Below are positions 29,322-38,186 of a stretch of 64,000 nt of DNA, one piece after another. The stretch is from NCBI RefSeq assembly GCF_021202945.1, contig NZ_JAJOYR010000001.1, positions 2,461,543-2,525,542 of the forward strand, in the 5' to 3' direction. A program made the translations under genes and the position numbers. Each line of letters opens with the position of its first letter. The stretch's first letter is position 1. The stretch is from Stenotrophomonas sp. SY1. GTDB lineage: Bacteria > Pseudomonadota > Gammaproteobacteria > Xanthomonadales > Xanthomonadaceae. The notes beneath the pieces are model-generated. The model was not told where the DNA came from, did no database searches, and saw only the letters and a program-made list of their open reading frames with translations.

Positions 29322-30373
29322 TGCTGCAAGCCCCTTGCCGGGTCCTGGTGGTCGACGATTCGGCGGTAGTACGCCAGGTGTTGTCGGAAATCCTTGCAGC
29401 CGACCCGGGCATTGAGGTGGTCGGAACAGCAGCCGATCCGCTGCTGGCACGCGAGAAGATCAAACGCCTCAACCCCGACGTGCTCACGCTGGATGTTGAA
29501 ATGCCACGCATGGATGGTCTGGCATTTCTCGAGAACCTGATGCGCCTGCACCCGATGCCGGTGGTGATGGTGTCCTCGTTGACCGAACGCGGTGCAGACA
29601 CCACGTTGCAGGCGCTGGCCCTGGGCGCGGTGGACTTCGTCGCAAAGCCCAAGCTCGACATCGCCCGCGGCCTGGAGAGTTATGCCGCAGAGATACGCAG
29701 CAAGGTGAAGGATGCAGCGCGCTCACGCGTTCGTGCGTCTGTGTCCCGTCCCCGGCAGGTATCCGAACAACCCCTCATCACGCCCCGCCCCGGCTTCCGT
29801 ACCACCGACAAACTGATCGCACTGGGTGCTTCGGCCGGCGGTACCGAAGCACTGCGCACCGTGCTGGAGGCCATGCCCGCCGATGCACCGGCCATCGTCA
29901 TGGCGCAGCACCTGCCGGCAAGTTTCAGCAGCGCCTTTGCCGAACGCCTGGACCGGCATTCGGCGATGTCGGTACGTGAGGCCAGCGATGGCGAGGCGAT
30001 CCTGCCCGGTCATGCCTACCTGCCCGCCGGTGGCCGTCACCTGCGGGTGATCCGCGACGGCGCCCGCTGGCGCTGCCGCATCGACGACAGCGCGCCGGTC
30101 AACCTGCATAAGCCTGCCGTGGATGTTCTGTTTCAGTCGGTTGCGCGCAGTGCCGGCGCAAACGCTATCGGCGCGATCCTCACCGGCATGGGCGAGGACG
30201 GCGCACGCGGCCTGCTGGAAATGAAGCAGGCCGGCGCGGCCACGTTGGCCCAGGACGAGACCAGCAGCGTGGTCTGGGGCATGCCCGGCAGTGCGGTGCG
30301 GTTGGGTGCGGTGGACGATGTGCTGCCCCTGGAAAGGATCGCCGAGCGGCTGCTGTTGCTCGCCCGCAGCTGA
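29318..30373 (+). CDS. cheB: Chemotaxis methylesterase/response regulator CheB
   Basis: A 351-residue CheB. The receiver domain (1-125) has Asp13/14 and phosphoacceptor Asp59 ([12 protein letters not shown]). The methylesterase domain carries the catalytic Ser ([11 protein letters not shown]), His (MAQHLP) and Asp ([10 protein letters not shown]). It removes methyl groups from receptors when phosphorylated by CheA. It is the last gene of the chemotaxis locus and starts by 4-base overlap with cheD. Confidence 0.95.
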   Translation: MMLQAPCRVLVVDDSAVVRQVLSEILAADPGIEVVGTAADPLLAREKIKRLNPDVLTLDVEMPRMDGLAFLENLMRLHPMPVVMVSSLTERGADTTLQALALGAVDFVAKPKLDIARGLESYAAEIRSKVKDAARSRVRASVSRPRQVSEQPLITPRPGFRTTDKLIALGASAGGTEALRTVLEAMPADAPAIVMAQHLPASFSSAFAERLDRHSAMSVREASDGEAILPGHAYLPAGGRHLRVIRDGARWRCRIDDSAPVNLHKPAVDVLFQSVARSAGANAIGAILTGMGEDGARGLLEMKQAGAATLAQDETSSVVWGMPGSAVRLGAVDDVLPLERIAERLLLLARS

Positions 30374-30425
30374 AAGTTCACGCCGCCCTCGCGGCCGAAC
30401 AGCCTTCAACGCACCGGCTGCATCG

Positions 30426-31181
30426 TCACGCGACAGCAGTGCATTTACTACGGCCCAGTTCGGCGCGTAGCGCCGTCGCCTGCGCAATTGTCGTTTCGAG
30501 CTGAACCGCCAGTTCCCTTACCGCTGCCTCCAGGGCCTGCTGGTCATGCGGGTGTTGCTGGCAGGCCTCCTCCACGCGTTCGCAGGCCCGCACCGACTCA
30601 CCCGCATCCACCATCCGCGCGCCGCCCTTGATGCCGTGTGCCAAGGCCGCCAGTGCCGCAACCTGCGGATCATCCTTCCAGGCCAGCACAGTCACCACGT
30701 CGTGCCGGAAGCTGTCGATCGCCTCGTCCAGGAATACGCAGGCCAGACCATCGTCATCACCGGTCAGCGCCCGGACCATCGCCACCATCGATCCATCCAC
30801 CGTCACGCCAGCAACGCTATCGTTGGCCACCGAGCTACCTTGCAGCGTGGCCAACTGGGACGAAAGCGCCGACAGTGTCAGCGGTTTGAACAAACAGTCA
30901 TCCATCCCGGCATCCAGGCAGCGGACACGCTCCTCCGGTAGTACGTTGGCGGTGTAGCCGATCACGGCACATGGTTTGACACCGCGTGCCTTCTCTTCGT
31001 CACGGATGCAGCGGCTCAACGTGTAGCCATCCATGACCGGCATGCAGCAGTCGGTGATCACCATGTCGAATCCATGCCATTTCCACAGAGCCAGAGCTTC
31101 CTCGCCGTTCTGCGCGCTGACTACCGTCTGACCGAGGAAGGACAGCTGCTCCACCAGCAGGATCCGGTTGGCCGGGCGGTC
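30426..31181 (-). pseudogene. 3' fragment of a hybrid sensor kinase (receiver plus Hpt)
   Basis: About 250 codons. The first recognisable residues are RPANRILLVEQLSFLGQ, which is the middle of a receiver domain; the acidic pair and everything upstream are missing. The phosphoacceptor (VITDCCMPVMDGY), Lys (CLFKPLT) and an Hpt domain with AHGIKGGARMVDAGES follow. This is the C-terminal end of a BvgS/EvgS-like hybrid kinase. At about 31181 homology stops and the sequence becomes the antisense of an ABC exporter. A longer frame continues upstream but encodes only shadow peptide. Confidence 0.8.
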
Positions 31182-31184
31182 ACC

Positions 31185-31625
31185 GGCCTGGATCATGTGG
31201 CCGCGGCGCACCCGCGCGGCATCAACCTGCCCATCGGCGAGATGGGCGAAGGCGTCTCCGGCGGCCAGCGCCAATTGGTGTCGCTGGCCCGCAGCCTGCT
31301 GGCACGCCCGCGCCTGTTGCTGATGGATGAGCCCACCAGCGCTATGGACTCCCAGACCGAGGCGCTGTTCCTGCAGCATCTGCAGCGCGCCACCCAGGGC
31401 CAGACGCTGGTCGTGGTCACCCATCGTCCGTCGCTGCTGGCCCTGGTCGACCGCGTGATCGTCATCGATGCTGGCAAGGTGGTGGCCGATGGTCCGAAGG
31501 CCACGGTGATGGCGGCGCTGCGCGGCAACGAGGCGCAGCCCTTCGCTGCCGGCGAGGAGGCCGCGCAACCTACGCCGACGGCACGTCCCCGCCGTCCTGC
31601 CCTTGCTGCCCGGGAGGCACACTGA
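31185..31625 (+). pseudogene. 3' fragment of a type I secretion ABC exporter (LapB/HlyB family)
   Basis: 146 codons of the nucleotide-binding domain, from GLDHVAAAHPRGINLPIGE through the signature VSGGQRQL, Walker B (LLLMDEPTSAMD) and the H-loop (VVVTHRPSL). The membrane domain and Walker A are absent, so this cannot work alone. Its stop overlaps the downstream adaptor start by one base (TGATG), showing that the original gene headed the secretion operon. Confidence 0.82.
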
Positions 31626-32866
31626 TGGCTGCCTGGTTCAAGCGCAACACTACGCAGGCCAGCATCAGCGCCGCCGATGCCGCCTTCATGAACGACGTGC
31701 AGGAGTCGCTGCTCGCGCAGACCACACCGGGATCGCGCCTGGTCGTGTACATGGTCCTGGCCGTGATCGTCTGCGGCCTGGCCTGGGCGCATTTCGCACG
31801 GGTGGAGGAAATCACCCAGGGCGAGGCAAAAGTGATCTCGCGCAGCCGTGAGCAGGTCATCCAGAGCCTGGAAGGTGGCATCCTGGCCGAGATGTCGGTG
31901 CGCGAAGGCGATATCGTCAATCCCGGCCAGGTACTGCTGAAGATCGACCCCACCCGCGCCAACGCCAGCTACCGCGAAGCACTGAGCAAGGTCATCGCGC
32001 TGAAGGCCACCATCGCCCGCCTGCGCGCCGAAGCCTACGGCCAGCCGCTTGAGTTCGATGCACAGGTACGCGAGTTCCCCGAAGAAGTGGAACAGGAGAC
32101 GCGTGCGTTCAATGCACGTCGCCGTGCCCTGGTCGAAAGCGTCGCATCACTGGAGCGCAGCTATGCGCTGTCCATCCGCGAGATCAACCTGGCCGAGCCG
32201 CTGGCCGCGAAGGGGCTGCTGTCCGATGTCGAACTGCTGCGCATGCGCCGTCAGGCCAACGACATCAAGTCGCAGGTGGTCGAGCGCCAGAACCGCTATC
32301 GCGCCGATGCCAACTCCGAGCTGGTCAAGCTGGAAATGGAGCTCTCCCAGACCAACGAAAACCTGGTGGGTCGCGCCGACGTCGTCGAACGCACCACCAT
32401 CACCGCGCCAGTGCACGGGACGATCAAGAACGTCAGGGTGAACACCATCGGCGGCGTGATCCAACCTGGCGAACACATCCTGGAAATCGTGCCGCTGGAG
32501 GACCAGCTGCTGGTCGAAGGCAAGATCCGGCCCAAGGACGTGGCTTTCCTTCGTCCCGGCCTGCCCGCCACGGTGAAGATCACCGCGTATGACTACGCCA
32601 TCTACGGCGGTCTGACCGGCAAGGTGGAGCACATCAGCCCGGACACACTCAAGGATGACCAGAAAGCCGCAGCTGGCCGCGCCGACGACACGTACTACCG
32701 CGTGCTCGTACTCACCGAGAAAAGTGCCCTGCAGGCCGGTGGCAAGGAGTTGCCGATCATTCCCGGCATGGTCGCCTCGGTTGAGATCCGCACCGGCGAG
32801 AAGAGCGTTCTGGACTATCTGCTCAAGCCCGTACTCAAGGCGCGCGAAGCATTCCGCGAACGCTGA
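31625..32866 (+). CDS. Type I secretion membrane fusion protein (HlyD/LapC family)
   Basis: A 413-residue periplasmic adaptor. One transmembrane helix (about 38-58) is followed by a lipoyl-like half (SLEGGILAEMSVREGDIV), a long coiled coil (about 125-250), the second lipoyl half (APVHGTIKNVRVNTIGGVI) and a beta-barrel region (about 310-390). It would link an ABC exporter to a TolC-type outer channel for adhesin or RTX export. The gene looks intact, although its exporter partner just upstream is truncated. Confidence 0.92.
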   Translation: MAAWFKRNTTQASISAADAAFMNDVQESLLAQTTPGSRLVVYMVLAVIVCGLAWAHFARVEEITQGEAKVISRSREQVIQSLEGGILAEMSVREGDIVNPGQVLLKIDPTRANASYREALSKVIALKATIARLRAEAYGQPLEFDAQVREFPEEVEQETRAFNARRRALVESVASLERSYALSIREINLAEPLAAKGLLSDVELLRMRRQANDIKSQVVERQNRYRADANSELVKLEMELSQTNENLVGRADVVERTTITAPVHGTIKNVRVNTIGGVIQPGEHILEIVPLEDQLLVEGKIRPKDVAFLRPGLPATVKITAYDYAIYGGLTGKVEHISPDTLKDDQKAAAGRADDTYYRVLVLTEKSALQAGGKELPIIPGMVASVEIRTGEKSVLDYLLKPVLKAREAFRER

Positions 32867-32943
32867 ACAAGAGGGAAAAGCTCACTGGCGACTACTCCAT
32901 GGTCAGAACAACGTTGTTTAGTACAAACCAGGCCCGCCATTTC

Positions 32944-33687
32944 TCACGGCAAGGGAGCCCGAGGTTGACGAACTGCCTTCTTCCGCTCCCGAATGAGCAT
33001 GACAACGCCTGGAAAGATATACCCTCGTTCCGACCTTAGACTCCGTGCAGTGGCGGGAAAGTGGTAGGCGACTGCATCCTGCCTCTTTCCCCATACGCGC
33101 TCCTTCAACCAGCCTTCCACAACACTGGAGATGTTTCCTTTAGCCCGCTCGGCACAAGTCGGAGAGATGTAGGGCACAACGAACGTGCATGCAAGCCGAT
33201 GATCCCCTTCATCCAGCAGAAGGTGTCCTGCATCCTTCCAGGCCCCTTTCATTGCCTTACGCACTTGCACACCGCGATCTTTGGATTGATCTCCAATCGG
33301 CTGCCAAGCCTGCTTTGCTTCGAACGCAAAATTGCTACGACCATTGCCAAGGTGCAGGTCGACTCGACCGCTACTAATGGCGCCGCTCTCCACATGCCCT
33401 CTGGGCAGGGATGAATCTCCACCTTCAGCTCGCGCAACACGAACTCTCGCCCGCTTGTCACTGATGAATTCCTCGATAGCCATCCACCGTCCCGATGGCA
33501 CCCTCCACGCAGCCCCCGCCAAGCTGCTAAGCGTCGCGCGCTCGTTGTACCACCACAGCGCGTCTTCTGGCTCACGCCTGCTGTAAGCGCTGAGTATCTC
33601 AATCCACGACTCAGCGACTGGCCTTAACTTACTTGCGAAAGGCTTCGAAGCACCATGAAATCCGATCATCCCACTGATGTCCTTCAT
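32944..33687 (-). CDS. Orphan protein with PD-(D/E)XK-like motif
   Basis: A 247-residue protein I do not recognise. It has no signal peptide or membrane helix. The pattern E72/E73, Asp110 (SGRVDLHLG) and E123-x-K125 (FAFEAKQAWQ) is the spacing of a PD-(D/E)XK nuclease-fold active site, as in many restriction and defence nucleases. The gene and its flanks (about 32870-33770) are visibly lower in G+C than the surroundings. It sits between the HlyD-type adaptor and the adhesin with no obvious partner gene. The nuclease reading is inference. Confidence 0.6.
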   Translation of the reverse strand: MKDISGMIGFHGASKPFASKLRPVAESWIEILSAYSRREPEDALWWYNERATLSSLAGAAWRVPSGRWMAIEEFISDKRARVRVARAEGGDSSLPRGHVESGAISSGRVDLHLGNGRSNFAFEAKQAWQPIGDQSKDRGVQVRKAMKGAWKDAGHLLLDEGDHRLACTFVVPYISPTCAERAKGNISSVVEGWLKERVWGKRQDAVAYHFPATARSLRSERGYIFPGVVMLIRERKKAVRQPRAPLP

Positions 33688-33774
33688 CCCAATCCCGTTC
33701 TTTTTGCATCACTCATTTCGAATCGACCATTTTCTGGCGATTCGTAACCGAAAGTCGATGCCGGAAGTAAAAGA

Positions 33775-33799
33775 AAGCCCCCGGTTTCGCCGGGGGCTT
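33775..33799 (-). terminator. Terminator for the adhesin gene
   Basis: A 10-bp stem AAGCCCCCGG-TTTCG-CCGGGGGCTT followed on the minus strand by TCTTTTAC, 87 bases beyond the adhesin stop. Confidence 0.85.
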
Positions 33800-33885
33800 A
33801 GCTTTTCTATGGTTGCATATCCCCACCGCTATCAGGCAGATCAGAAAACCGACTCATGCAACAGGATGGATCCTGCAAACGTCCG

Positions 33886-36800
33886 TCAGATCAGCGTCAC
33901 CTTCACCAGTTCCTGCACCAGCAGTTCCGCATCCAGGCCGGAGTGCTGGTAGGTGGCATACGACACCCCGTTGACCACCTGTTTGCCGCCCAGCACCCAG
34001 TCACCCAGGTCCTCACCGCCAACACCCAGCAGGTCATCCAGCCGCAGTGCATCGCCGGCATTGCCCTTGACCAACATCTGCTGCCGGGACTCGGCCAGGT
34101 TACCGAACAGCCCGACTTGCCCGTTCTCCAGCACATCCTTCAACGACAATGTCAGCGTGTTGTTGCCGGTACCGGTGATGTCGATGATCTCCACGCCGCT
34201 CAGCTTGCCGGCTGACGTCGCCAGGGTCAGGTTCATCGCCTGGCTGGCGCCCTGCAGCTTGAGCGTGTCCACACCATCGCCACCGTGGATACCCTTGTTG
34301 GCGGTGCTGGCCAGATGGGTGGCTGTCGTATAGCCGAGGGTTATCGTGTCATTCCCCGCGCTGCCGTGGTAGGTATCGGATACCTCGTCCAGCTTGTGCA
34401 CGTCACGCGCATCAGCCACGTGCAAGGCCTCGACCTGGCTGAATGCATCCATGGTCACGCCCTTGCCGCTGGTGATCACTTTGAAGCTCCCCACATCGCC
34501 CCCTTCGGCCCCGTTGTAGGTGAACGCCTTGATGTAACGCCCGGAGCTGAGTGTCCCGGTCAGGGTCTCGCGGTGAATCTGCTTGCCATCCACGCCGTAG
34601 ACCACAACCTGCACACCGCCGCCCGCGTTGTCCACGCCGGAGAAGCGCAGCGAGATCCGGCGCGCCGCGCCGTCCAGCGTGAACAAGGCACCCGCCTCAT
34701 CCCCGCCCGGCGACACCAGCTTCAACCCCGCCAACGTGGCGGTGGTGGAAGCCATCTTGGCAAGCTTGGCCGACCCGAACGTCCCCACGGTGACACCATT
34801 TCCGTCGTACACGTCGTTCACCACGGCGGTCGCGGCCACGTTGAGGGTGTCGGCCAGCGTCTTGCTCGAGAACCCGCCACCGATGACCCGGTAGGCTTCC
34901 GATGCCGGCCCCTTCAGTCCCTGCGAAACGATGCTCGCCACCACGTCGAAGTCGTAGCTCACGCCCTGGCCGGTGGTGGTACCGGTGCGGGTCACGGCAG
35001 TGGGCACCTTGACCAGCACCGCATCGGCGGCGATGTCCTGCGCAGTCAACACCTGCTGGTAAACGGCAATACCCCACTGCACGTGAATCACATCACCCAC
35101 TACCGCCTTGCTGCCAGCCAGCGACACCTGCATGTCCACGCCGTTGTTCGCTTCGGTCGCCGTCAAAACGTCTTCGGCTTCGGCGATGCGCACGATCCGC
35201 GGTGCCTGGACACCATCGGCCAGCGTCACCTGGCGCTCCACGCTTTGGACCTGCATGCCATTGGCACCGACGATGCGGGCCTGGATGTTCCAACCGGATG
35301 CATGCACGGACAGGTCGGTGAAGAACCACCTCCCGTTCTGGACGATGGCATCGCCCCAGCTCTTGCCATTGTCGGTCGAGACCTGGACCTTGGCGCCGGC
35401 AGCCAGTTCGGAGATCACTGTGCCCTGGAGCAGGCGACCGGCACTGCCATCGGCCGTCACGAAGTCAACGGCCGCGCCCGTATCCTTGCCCATCGCATCG
35501 ATCGACAAACCGGAGCGCACCTCCACGCCCTGCTGTACCAGCACCTCGGCGTCGTATGCCGAATGCCGGTACACCGCGTAGGTTGCACCGCCCACCTGCA
35601 CCACGCCGCTCATCTTCCATTCGCCCTGCAACGGGCCGCCGGCAGTGCCGTTGAGCTCCAGCATGTCGCCGGCATTGCCCTTGACCAGCATCTGCACCTT
35701 GCCACCGCTGGTGAACAGATTCCTGCCACCACCGGCCAGCACGTCGGCCAGCGTCATCCTGAGCGTGTTGTTGCCACTGCCGGTGATGTCGATGATCTCG
35801 ATCGAGTCGATCTTCTGCCCGATCTCCCCCAGGTCCAGCACCTGCCTGGCACCGGTCAGCTTCAGCGTGTCGATGCCCTGCCCTGCGGATATCCCGCCGC
35901 TGGTCGTTGCAGCGAGGTGCGCTATGTTGCCCAGGGAGAAGATGTTGTCCTCATCGCCACCGTAGTACGTGCCTTTGGTGCCGCTTATGGTCTGTTGCGA
36001 GAGCGTATTGAGCTTGCCCGGCCCACGGCGCATCTCGAAATTGTCCAGGCCGATCCAGTCGTAGTCACCACAATAGGTTTTAACACCGGGAAGCTTGTAC
36101 CCGGTGCTGACCACCATGTACGAGAACTCCTTACCAGCGGGTGCCTTGAAGGCGGCATTGAGCGTGTTTGGCCAGTCGGCCGACAGCGTGAGCTGTCCGA
36201 CCAAGGCACCATTTGCGCCATAGAAGCGGGCCTGCGCCGATCCGAAGGCGTCCGCCTGCAGATTGGTTACCAGGAACTTCAGCTCCGTCAGCGGACCTTC
36301 CAGAAAGTCGATGCGGCTGGATCCCATCACGCCGATCTTCATGCCACTGGCGATGGCGGGGTCATAGCTGCTGAAGCCATTGACGGCCTGCTTTGACTGC
36401 CAGTGATTGTAATCAAACAGCGAAGTGACGCGGATACCCGCATGGCTGGCACTCTGCCCCGCCATGAGATCCGCCGCTGCGGCACCGCTGAAGTCAACAT
36501 AGTGGTATTCGCCCTGGTCCAGATAACGCGATGCGTTGCCGGCCTTGTCGACAATGGCAGCCATCACATTGCTCTGCGCCAACGAGATGCCTGGATTGAT
36601 CCGTGCGGTACCGGCGGCCGCCTCCTGTGCGGTCAGGACGTAATCATGTCGCAGGCCGCCGGCCACGATGCTGACGATGTCACCTTCGGCGACGTCGGCT
36701 TTGTTGAAGTTGACGCGCACATACGCGCCGTCCGTGGCCACCAGGATCGGCGCATTCGGCACCAGCGTATCGAAGACCACCTCCTTGAACTGGACCTCAC

Positions 36801-37764
36801 CGGCCTTGCCGGCGCTGTTCACCACCTTGGTCTGGATCTCCCAGCTGCCGCTGTGGCTGTTGTTGTCCTGTGCCGCCCACTGGCGGCCATCAACGATGGC
36901 GTCCACCCAGCTGCGGCCACCGTCGGTGGACACCTGCAGGCGCTCACCGGTCAACAAGGGTGCGCTGATGACACCCTGCATCAGGCGCCCTGCACTACCA
37001 TCACTGGTGAGGCGGTCGGTGCCACTCACGCCCCAGTCCTTGCCGATCGCGGTCACCGTTGCGATCTGCTCCGGACCCTGGGTGCCGACCACGACGATGT
37101 ACGTCTCTGAAGTCTCCGAGGGGTTGCCGGCCGGGTCGGTCACCATCACCTCGAACGCGTGCTGCCCGTCCATCAACGGTGTGGTCGGGGTGAACGACCA
37201 GATACCGTCCTTGCCGACCGTGGTCTCGCCGATCACGTTGCCATTGTCGAGGATGGTGACCTTGTCGCCCGGGTCCGCCTTGCCGGTCAGGGTCGGCGTG
37301 TTGTCATCAGTGGTTCCGCCGTGGGCAACCGGGCCGACGTCCGGTCCCTGGTCGTCTGCGACCGCGTCGATTTCCGGCCGTTCCGGTGCGTGCAGATCCA
37401 CGTTGATCAGGTAGACCGGCGAGAACTCGCTGGTGTTGCCATCCGGATCTTCGTGGGTGACGCTGATCTCGTGCGCGCCCTCGGCCAGCGGTCTCACCGG
37501 CACCAGCGACCATTCGCCGCTGGCAGGAATACGCACCCGGCCCAGCAGCAGGTCGTTGTCGTAGACATGCACCAGATCGCCCGGCCGGCCCCGGCCGCTG
37601 ATGGTCGGCCGGCCGTCGTCGGTGTAGCCACCGTGGGCGATGTTCCCCTGCACGCTGCCCACACCATCAACGATGGCGTCGATCACGGGAACCGTATAGG
37701 CGATGCCGCGCGCGGCGGCGTCACGGCTGGCGGCCAAGGGGTCGAGGTTACGGTTGTCGTTCAA
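33886..37764 (-). CDS. Large Ig-like repeat protein with type I secretion-like C-terminus
   Basis: A 1292-residue acidic, nearly Cys-free protein. The start is TTG at 37764, with GGAG upstream. The N-terminus has no Sec signal. Two BapA-type Ig-like repeats occupy about 25-225 (DNTPTLTGKADPGDKVTILD). Then come two copies each of a DGSAGRLxQG module and a module containing IEIIDITGSGNNTL and MLVKGNAGD, the second forming the C-terminus. The end (GNDTITLG, then LLVQELVKVTLI) resembles an RTX/T1SS export signal. It is probably a secreted or surface adhesin exported through the adjacent HlyD-type system. A long open frame on the other strand is codon-bias shadow. Confidence 0.8.
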   Translation of the reverse strand: MNDNRNLDPLAASRDAAARGIAYTVPVIDAIVDGVGSVQGNIAHGGYTDDGRPTISGRGRPGDLVHVYDNDLLLGRVRIPASGEWSLVPVRPLAEGAHEISVTHEDPDGNTSEFSPVYLINVDLHAPERPEIDAVADDQGPDVGPVAHGGTTDDNTPTLTGKADPGDKVTILDNGNVIGETTVGKDGIWSFTPTTPLMDGQHAFEVMVTDPAGNPSETSETYIVVVGTQGPEQIATVTAIGKDWGVSGTDRLTSDGSAGRLMQGVISAPLLTGERLQVSTDGGRSWVDAIVDGRQWAAQDNNSHSGSWEIQTKVVNSAGKAGEVQFKEVVFDTLVPNAPILVATDGAYVRVNFNKADVAEGDIVSIVAGGLRHDYVLTAQEAAAGTARINPGISLAQSNVMAAIVDKAGNASRYLDQGEYHYVDFSGAAAADLMAGQSASHAGIRVTSLFDYNHWQSKQAVNGFSSYDPAIASGMKIGVMGSSRIDFLEGPLTELKFLVTNLQADAFGSAQARFYGANGALVGQLTLSADWPNTLNAAFKAPAGKEFSYMVVSTGYKLPGVKTYCGDYDWIGLDNFEMRRGPGKLNTLSQQTISGTKGTYYGGDEDNIFSLGNIAHLAATTSGGISAGQGIDTLKLTGARQVLDLGEIGQKIDSIEIIDITGSGNNTLRMTLADVLAGGGRNLFTSGGKVQMLVKGNAGDMLELNGTAGGPLQGEWKMSGVVQVGGATYAVYRHSAYDAEVLVQQGVEVRSGLSIDAMGKDTGAAVDFVTADGSAGRLLQGTVISELAAGAKVQVSTDNGKSWGDAIVQNGRWFFTDLSVHASGWNIQARIVGANGMQVQSVERQVTLADGVQAPRIVRIAEAEDVLTATEANNGVDMQVSLAGSKAVVGDVIHVQWGIAVYQQVLTAQDIAADAVLVKVPTAVTRTGTTTGQGVSYDFDVVASIVSQGLKGPASEAYRVIGGGFSSKTLADTLNVAATAVVNDVYDGNGVTVGTFGSAKLAKMASTTATLAGLKLVSPGGDEAGALFTLDGAARRISLRFSGVDNAGGGVQVVVYGVDGKQIHRETLTGTLSSGRYIKAFTYNGAEGGDVGSFKVITSGKGVTMDAFSQVEALHVADARDVHKLDEVSDTYHGSAGNDTITLGYTTATHLASTANKGIHGGDGVDTLKLQGASQAMNLTLATSAGKLSGVEIIDITGTGNNTLTLSLKDVLENGQVGLFGNLAESRQQMLVKGNAGDALRLDDLLGVGGEDLGDWVLGGKQVVNGVSYATYQHSGLDAELLVQELVKVTLI

Positions 37765-38186
37765 TTTCCAGCTCCATCAGGTAGTGAAACCGCCCCGCGC
37801 GGGGCGATGCAGGTCGTTGTTGTCGATGCCACGCCACTGGAGCCGACTCAGGGCTGCCAGACGCCGATTCCATCGCTCACAAGGGAGATCGGAATGCGCT
37901 GTCACGGGATCGTCGTAGGGCGGCACGCTTTCTCACTGCGCGAAGTCATCGCCGTGCGCACCGGTGTTGCGTCAAGCCGGTGACCCGGCCATTCCGGGTT
38001 CGGGGTTTCATCTGAAATCAACGCGTCGCGAAGGCCGGCATTCTGGTGAGCACCCCGGTAGCCGTATATGAGATTCACCTCAAACATCACCTTCCATCCC
38101 GCACTTCCGGCGGTCTGGCGACGGGCAGCAAAAAACCCCCGGCTTGCGCCGGGGGTTTTCTGTTCAACACTTACCGCAGATCAGAC
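37765..38186. other. 422-base gap between adhesin and acnB
   Basis: It holds the perfect palindrome CGCCCCGCGCGGGGCG (37791-37806) in the adhesin leader and the terminator at 38132-38159. No gene is supported, and no promoter for the adhesin is clear. Confidence 0.5.
38132..38159 (-). terminator. Terminator for acnB
   Basis: A 12-bp stem AAAACCCCCGGC-TTGC-GCCGGGGGTTTT, 27 bases beyond the acnB stop. A-rich and T-rich arms make it potentially bidirectional. Confidence 0.88.

Noticed and set aside
31197-31622. Upstream extension of the hybrid-kinase frame
   Set aside because: The translated peptide has no receiver or kinase features and is antisense to the ABC exporter fragment. The open frame is accidental.
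34285-36396. A 703-codon open frame opposite the Ig-like protein
   Set aside because: Composition typical of antisense frames. The minus strand encodes clear repeats and ends at a proper terminator.
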